DNA of 9,085 bases from NCBI GenBank assembly GCA_946405115.1, contig CAMJGB010000071.1, positions 1-9,085 of the forward strand, in the 5' to 3' direction. Below the pieces are notes generated by a model that was given only the letters and a program-made list of their open reading frames with translations, was not told where the DNA came from and ran no database searches. Of this stretch, positions 6,375-9,085 are shown one piece after another; within the stretch, counting starts at the first letter, position 1, and the number at the start of each line of letters is the position of its first letter. The stretch is from an uncultured Clostridia bacterium. Lineage in GTDB: Bacteria > Bacillota > Clostridia > Saccharofermentanales > Saccharofermentanaceae. The translations under genes were made by a program, and so were the position numbers.

Positions 6375-6923
6375 ATGACAAATTCCGAGATCTCAGATGG
6401 CAAGATACATATTCTCTATCTTGTGAAGAACGCCCCCGGCGTCAGCTATCAGCTTCTGATGGACAAGTGTCTCGAGTCGCTCTACCTCGATTTTTTTAAT
6501 TTCTCCAGATGTTACAACGAGCTTGTCGCAGGCAATCTCCTGGACAAGGAAGTCAGCGACACGGGTACAGGCGAAGTCATCGGATCCAACGAGACGATCA
6601 GAATCACGAAGGGCGGCGAGGCCATCCTCGAGGACGTCGAATCCACCCTTAATCTTCAGACTTTAGGCTATCTTAAGAAAGCGTCCGCAGAGCTTGTTGA
6701 ACAGGTAAAGGAGATTAATTCGGTCAAGGCTTTCAGCAAGCCATCCGAAGACGGCGACGGCACTTCGATCGTTACTTTGACGACCACGAAGGACGGCAGG
6801 GAGTTTACCTGTTCGTTCAAGGCGAAGGCTGAAGATGTCGAGCAGATCCTGGCTAAGTGGAGATCTGACAACGAATCAATCGTCGACGGCTTCGTTGCTA
6901 ATTTGCTCAAATCAGATTCATAA
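6375..6923 (+). CDS. DUF4364 family protein, possible winged-helix regulator
   Basis: This 182-aa protein fits the DUF4364 pattern found in Clostridia. The N-terminal half reads like a winged helix: helix ISDGKIHILYLVKN, helix SYQLLMDKCLESL, a putative recognition helix YLDFFNFSRCYNELVAGNLL (38-55), then a strand-turn-strand ending in ETIRITKGGEAIL (73-85). The C-terminal half alternates beta strands (SIVTLTTTKDGREFTCSF, about 131-148) with a final helix pair. Three cysteines are present (32, 46, 146). No membrane segment or signal peptide is visible, so it should be cytosolic. The start at 6375 is set by AGGAGG and by the promoter. It is divergent to sufC and has no clear terminator before the importer operon. 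Function is not established; DNA binding is inferred from fold-like sequence and position. Confidence 0.82.
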   Translation: MTNSEISDGKIHILYLVKNAPGVSYQLLMDKCLESLYLDFFNFSRCYNELVAGNLLDKEVSDTGTGEVIGSNETIRITKGGEAILEDVESTLNLQTLGYLKKASAELVEQVKEINSVKAFSKPSEDGDGTSIVTLTTTKDGREFTCSFKAKAEDVEQILAKWRSDNESIVDGFVANLLKSDS

Positions 6924-6951
6924 TACGCGAATTATTTATATAAAAGCCTAA

Positions 6952-6980
6952 TTGGTTCGAGATACGCTCCCGACTATAAT
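6952..6980 (+). promoter_or_regulatory. promoter of the amino acid importer operon
   Basis: TTGGTT (6952-6957), a 17-base spacer and a perfect TATAAT (6975-6980) form a good vegetative promoter. Transcription should start near 6987 and give a leader of about 40 bases ending in AGGAGGG. It lies only 28 bases after the DUF4364 stop, where no convincing terminator is seen. Confidence 0.75.
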
Positions 6981-7012
6981 GCATAGTGTTGAAAAATGTT
7001 TTATGACATTTC

Positions 7013-7019
7013 AGGAGGG
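7013..7019 (+). promoter_or_regulatory. ribosome binding site of the substrate-binding protein
   Basis: AGGAGGG, with 8 bases between GGAGG and ATG at 7027, fixes that ATG as the start. The reading frame is open further upstream to a TTG at 6952, but that codon is part of the promoter -35. Confidence 0.85.
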
Positions 7020-7026
7020 TATTACA

Positions 7027-7833
7027 ATGAACAGAAAGTTTATGAAGACAGTTGCTCTTACTATGGTTGCAGCAATGGGTTTCCTCATGGCAGGATGCTC
7101 CACAGATACTGCTAATTCTGATGAGACAGCTGCAGCAGGCAGCTTCACAACTGTAACAGAGGGCACACTCACAATGGCTACTAACGCATTCTTCCCGCCT
7201 TACGAGTACTACGAAGGTGATCAGATCGTTGGTATCGACGCTGAGATCGCTCAGGCAGTTGCTGACAAGCTCGGTCTTGAGCTCGTTATCGAGGACGTTG
7301 AGTTCGATTCCATCATCGCTGGTGTTCAGTCCGGTATGTATGACATCGGATGCGCAGGCATGACAGTTACAGAAGAGAGAATGCAGTCTGTTAACTTCAC
7401 AACAACATATGCAACAGGTATCCAGTCCATCATCGTTACTGAGGGTTCCGACATCACAGATCTCGACTCCCTCATCGCAAGCGGCTGCATGGTAGGCGTT
7501 CAGACAGGTACAACAGGTGACCTCTACATGTCTGATGAGGTTGGTGAGGACAGAATGGACCGTTACAACAAGGGTAACGATGCAGTTCTCGCTCTTCTCA
7601 ACGGCGTTGTAGGCGCAGTTGTTATCGACAACCAGCCTGCTCAGGCTTTCGTAGCTGCTAACGAGGGACTCGTAATCCTCGAGACACCTTACACAGTTGA
7701 GGACTACGCTATGTGCGTAAGCAAGGAGAATGAGGCATTGCTCGCAGCTATCAACGAGGCTCTCGCTGAGCTCCAGGCTGACGGCACAATCGATGCTATC
7801 ATCGAGACATACATCCCTTCCGAAGAGGCTTAA
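7027..7833 (+). CDS. polar amino acid ABC transporter substrate-binding lipoprotein
   Basis: This 268-aa protein captures an amino acid outside the membrane and hands it to the permease encoded downstream. It has a lipoprotein signal: MNRKFMK, a hydrophobic core, then LMAGC with Cys24 as the lipidated residue (Met at -3 is slightly unusual). The mature part is a family 3 binding protein (SBP_bac_3): ATNAFFPPYEYYEG (51-64), IVGIDAEIAQAVADKLG (67-83), FDSIIAGVQSGMYDIGCAGM (93-112), TVTEERMQSVNFTTTY (113-128), GVQTGTTGDLY (157-167) and VVIDNQPAQAFV (198-209). Arg118 and Asp201 sit where these proteins usually grip the alpha-carboxylate and alpha-amino groups. The exact ligand (glutamine, arginine, cystine or other) cannot be told. 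Codon choice is strongly biased: all 26 threonines are ACA or ACT, suggesting high expression. Two hairpins separate it from the permease gene. Confidence 0.95.
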   Translation: MNRKFMKTVALTMVAAMGFLMAGCSTDTANSDETAAAGSFTTVTEGTLTMATNAFFPPYEYYEGDQIVGIDAEIAQAVADKLGLELVIEDVEFDSIIAGVQSGMYDIGCAGMTVTEERMQSVNFTTTYATGIQSIIVTEGSDITDLDSLIASGCMVGVQTGTTGDLYMSDEVGEDRMDRYNKGNDAVLALLNGVVGAVVIDNQPAQAFVAANEGLVILETPYTVEDYAMCVSKENEALLAAINEALAELQADGTIDAIIETYIPSEEA

Positions 7834-7858
7834 TCTTAACTTAAGATCAGCCGGAAGG
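7816..7858 (+). repeat. imperfect hairpin spanning the binding-protein stop codon
   Basis: CCTTCC, GGCT and ATCT (7816-7836) pair with AGAT, AGCC and GGAAGG (7844-7858), with short internal loops, and the TAA stop lies inside. The centre is the palindrome ATCTTAA-C-TTAAGAT. It may help protect the upstream message from 3' decay; this is inference from folding by eye. Confidence 0.45.
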
Positions 7859-7872
7859 CATTAACAGTTTAC

Positions 7873-7908
7873 AAAGCGGCGGAAATAACACTTTATTTCC
7901 GCCGCTTT
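7873..7908 (+). terminator. strong intercistronic hairpin, attenuator or partial terminator
   Basis: AAAGCGGCGGAAATAA and TTATTTCCGCCGCTTT form a perfect 16-bp stem around a CACT loop. Only TTT, then CGCATTT, follows, so the U-tract is interrupted and termination is probably incomplete. It lies 39 bases after the binding-protein stop and 48 bases before the permease start. Such hairpins commonly let the binding protein be made in excess by stopping some transcripts and stabilising the shortened message. Confidence 0.75.
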
Positions 7909-7956
7909 CGCATTTAAAATAAAGAAGTTGCTTATTATAAATATCGGAGTTATGAA

Positions 7957-8709
7957 ATGTATTTATGCGAACTGACAATCCAGGACTGGTGGCAGGATCT
8001 TAAAGACACCTTCATCCTGAATTTCATAGCCGACGACCGCTACATGCAGCTCGTCAAGGGACTTGGAAACACTTTCCTCGTCACTCTCGGTGCGACCGTC
8101 CTCGGCATCCTCTTAGGCGTCATTGTCGCGCTCGTAAGATCGACATATGACAAGAACATCACAGACATGAGACCCGGCTTCGGCAAGGGGGTCCTAATCG
8201 TTCTTAACAAGATCACATCCGCTTATCTGACTGTAATCCGCGGCACCCCTGTACTCGTACAGCTGATGATCGCCTACTTCGTTATCTTCGTATCCTTGGC
8301 CCAGCATAAGACTGTGATCGCCATCATCGCATTCGGTATCAACTCCGGCGCATACGTTGCCGAGATCATCCGTTCCGGAATCATGAGTATCGACAACGGT
8401 CAGTTCGAGGCCGGAAGATCATTGGGCTTCAACTATGCACAGACGATGATCTACATCATCATCCCTCAGGCACTTAAGAATGTACTCCCCGCTCTCGCGA
8501 ACGAGTTCATCGTATTGATTAAGGAAACTTCCGTCTCCTGCTACATCGGTCTTCACGACCTGACTAAGGGAGGCGAGATCATAAGATCAAGAACATACAC
8601 GGCTTTCATGCCCCTCCTGGCAGTTGCCATCATCTACCTCGTGATCGTTATGTTCTTCACTAAGCTTGTAGGAATTCTTGAGAGGAGGTTGAGAAACAGT
8701 GAGCGCTGA
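7957..8709 (+). CDS. polar amino acid ABC transporter permease
   Basis: This 250-aa integral membrane protein forms the importer channel, probably as a homodimer because no second permease follows before the ATPase gene. Hydrophobic segments are visible near residues 38-60, 97-113, 117-138, 177-199 and 217-241. The cytoplasmic EAA loop that docks on the ATPase is EAGRSLGFNYAQTMIYIIIP (151-170), and KGLGNTFLVTLGATVLG and VIRGTPVLVQL are typical of the HisM/GlnP-type family. An N-terminal stretch of about 30 residues before the first membrane span makes it longer than the usual 215-230 aa. ATG at 7957 follows GGAG (7946-7949) with a 7-base spacer. An out-of-frame ATG at 7952 is too close to that site and reads only 7 codons. 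The gene end overlaps the ATPase start by 11 bases. Confidence 0.94.
   Translation: MYLCELTIQDWWQDLKDTFILNFIADDRYMQLVKGLGNTFLVTLGATVLGILLGVIVALVRSTYDKNITDMRPGFGKGVLIVLNKITSAYLTVIRGTPVLVQLMIAYFVIFVSLAQHKTVIAIIAFGINSGAYVAEIIRSGIMSIDNGQFEAGRSLGFNYAQTMIYIIIPQALKNVLPALANEFIVLIKETSVSCYIGLHDLTKGGEIIRSRTYTAFMPLLAVAIIYLVIVMFFTKLVGILERRLRNSER
8683..8688 (+). promoter_or_regulatory. ribosome binding site of the importer ATPase inside the permease gene
   Basis: AGGAGG ends 10 bases before GTG at 8699, supporting GTG as the start and translational coupling with the permease. Confidence 0.75.
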
Positions 8710-9085
8710 TCCTATTATCTCCGTACAGAAACTCAAGAAGCACTATAACAAGGGAGCCATCAAGGCACTCGACGGCGTCAGTCTCGACATCAACAAGGGC
8801 GAGGTTGTCGTTATCATCGGACCTTCAGGTTCCGGTAAGTCCACACTCTTAAGATCTTTGAATCTTCTCGAGATCCCGACGGACGGTAAGATCCTCTTCG
8901 AAGGCGAAGACATCACGTCCAAGGGCACGGACATCAACAAGTTAAGACAAAAGATGGGAATGGTGTTCCAGCACTTTAACCTCTTCCCCCATTTATCAAT
9001 AATGGATAACATGACATTAGGACCCAGAAAGCTTCTCGGCGTAAGCAAGGATGAAGCTGAGTCTAATGCCTTCGAACTTCTTAAG
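8699..9085 (+). CDS. polar amino acid ABC transporter ATP-binding protein, N-terminal part
   Basis: From GTG at 8699 the frame is open for 129 codons to the window edge; the full protein would be about 240-250 aa. This is the cytoplasmic ATPase energising the importer. Walker A is GPSGSGKS (41-48), and the Q-loop region is GMVFQHFNLFPHLS with Gln91, a sequence characteristic of GlnQ/HisP-type amino acid importer ATPases. The signature motif, Walker B and switch histidine lie beyond the window. GTG is chosen because of AGGAGG at 8683-8688, the 11-base overlap with the permease stop, and the fit of VSADPIISVQKLKKHY to the usual N-terminus. The gene completes a binding protein-permease-ATPase operon. 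Confidence 0.95.
   Translation, partial: MSADPIISVQKLKKHYNKGAIKALDGVSLDINKGEVVVIIGPSGSGKSTLLRSLNLLEIPTDGKILFEGEDITSKGTDINKLRQKMGMVFQHFNLFPHLSIMDNMTLGPRKLLGVSKDEAESNAFELLK

Noticed and set aside
6990..7012. AAATG/CATTT mini-hairpin in the leader of the importer operon, considered as a riboswitch or attenuator
   Set aside because: The stem has only five pairs, mostly A-U, and the leader of about 40 bases is too short for a known riboswitch.
7913..7941. Possible promoter TTTAAA-17-TATAAA before the permease gene
   Set aside because: The predicted start would fall inside the GGAG ribosome site, leaving almost no leader; read-through from the binding-protein gene is simpler, although a weak internal promoter cannot be excluded.
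7952..7975. Seven-codon open frame overlapping the permease start
   Set aside because: Its ATG is only 2 bases from GGAG and it has no sign of selection; it is most likely chance.
1..9085. Search for mobile elements, CRISPR arrays, tRNA or rRNA genes and toxin-antitoxin or defence genes
   Set aside because: No direct repeats with spacers, transposase or integrase motifs, cloverleaf-like sequences or defence domains were seen; the content is housekeeping metabolism and transport.

Overview
The window looks like chromosomal DNA of an anaerobic Gram-positive bacterium of the class Clostridia. The evidence is indirect but consistent: a TIGR03960-type radical SAM protein overlapping a DUF2344 protein, a two-gene minimal SUF system, a DUF4364 protein, a short (449 aa) Gram-positive-type glucose-6-phosphate isomerase, strong AGGAGG ribosome binding sites and TGnTATAAT promoters. 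Base composition is close to even. No genus can be named. There are no RNA genes, CRISPR arrays, insertion sequences or phage genes, and no gene-free stretch is longer than about 125 bases.

Layout, left to right. Positions 1-3086 (minus strand) hold a tight three-gene operon. It starts with a lipoprotein of unknown function (3086 to 2232), followed one base later by a B12-binding-fold radical SAM protein (GTG start at 2230), which overlaps a DUF2344 gene by ATGA (start 377, cut by the window edge). Next comes pgi (4501 to 3152, minus strand) with its own extended -10 promoter and a strong intrinsic terminator. Then comes sufC-sufB/D (6263 to 4595, minus strand), two genes overlapping by 8 bases, resembling the SUF-like minimal system (SMS). 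A divergent promoter region of about 110 bases separates sufC from a plus-strand DUF4364 winged-helix-like gene (6375-6923). The right end (6952-9085) is a plus-strand polar amino acid ABC importer: substrate-binding lipoprotein, two tandem hairpins, permease, and an ATPase cut by the window edge.

How the genes fit together. SufC and the SufB/D-like scaffold should build Fe-S clusters; the radical SAM enzyme is a likely client of such clusters. The DUF4364 protein is divergent to sufC, and a small dyad lies over both presumed -35 regions, so it is a candidate regulator of itself and of the suf pair; this is inference. The importer is arranged so that the binding protein can be made in excess over the membrane parts.

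Most of the window is ordinary housekeeping DNA. The points most worth a second look are the shared dyad between suf and DUF4364, the apparently leaderless lipoprotein gene whose -10 box lies just downstream of the pgi terminator, the unknown lipoprotein coupled to the radical SAM/DUF2344 pair, the tandem hairpins after the binding-protein gene, and a marked excess of the hexamer CTTAAG.
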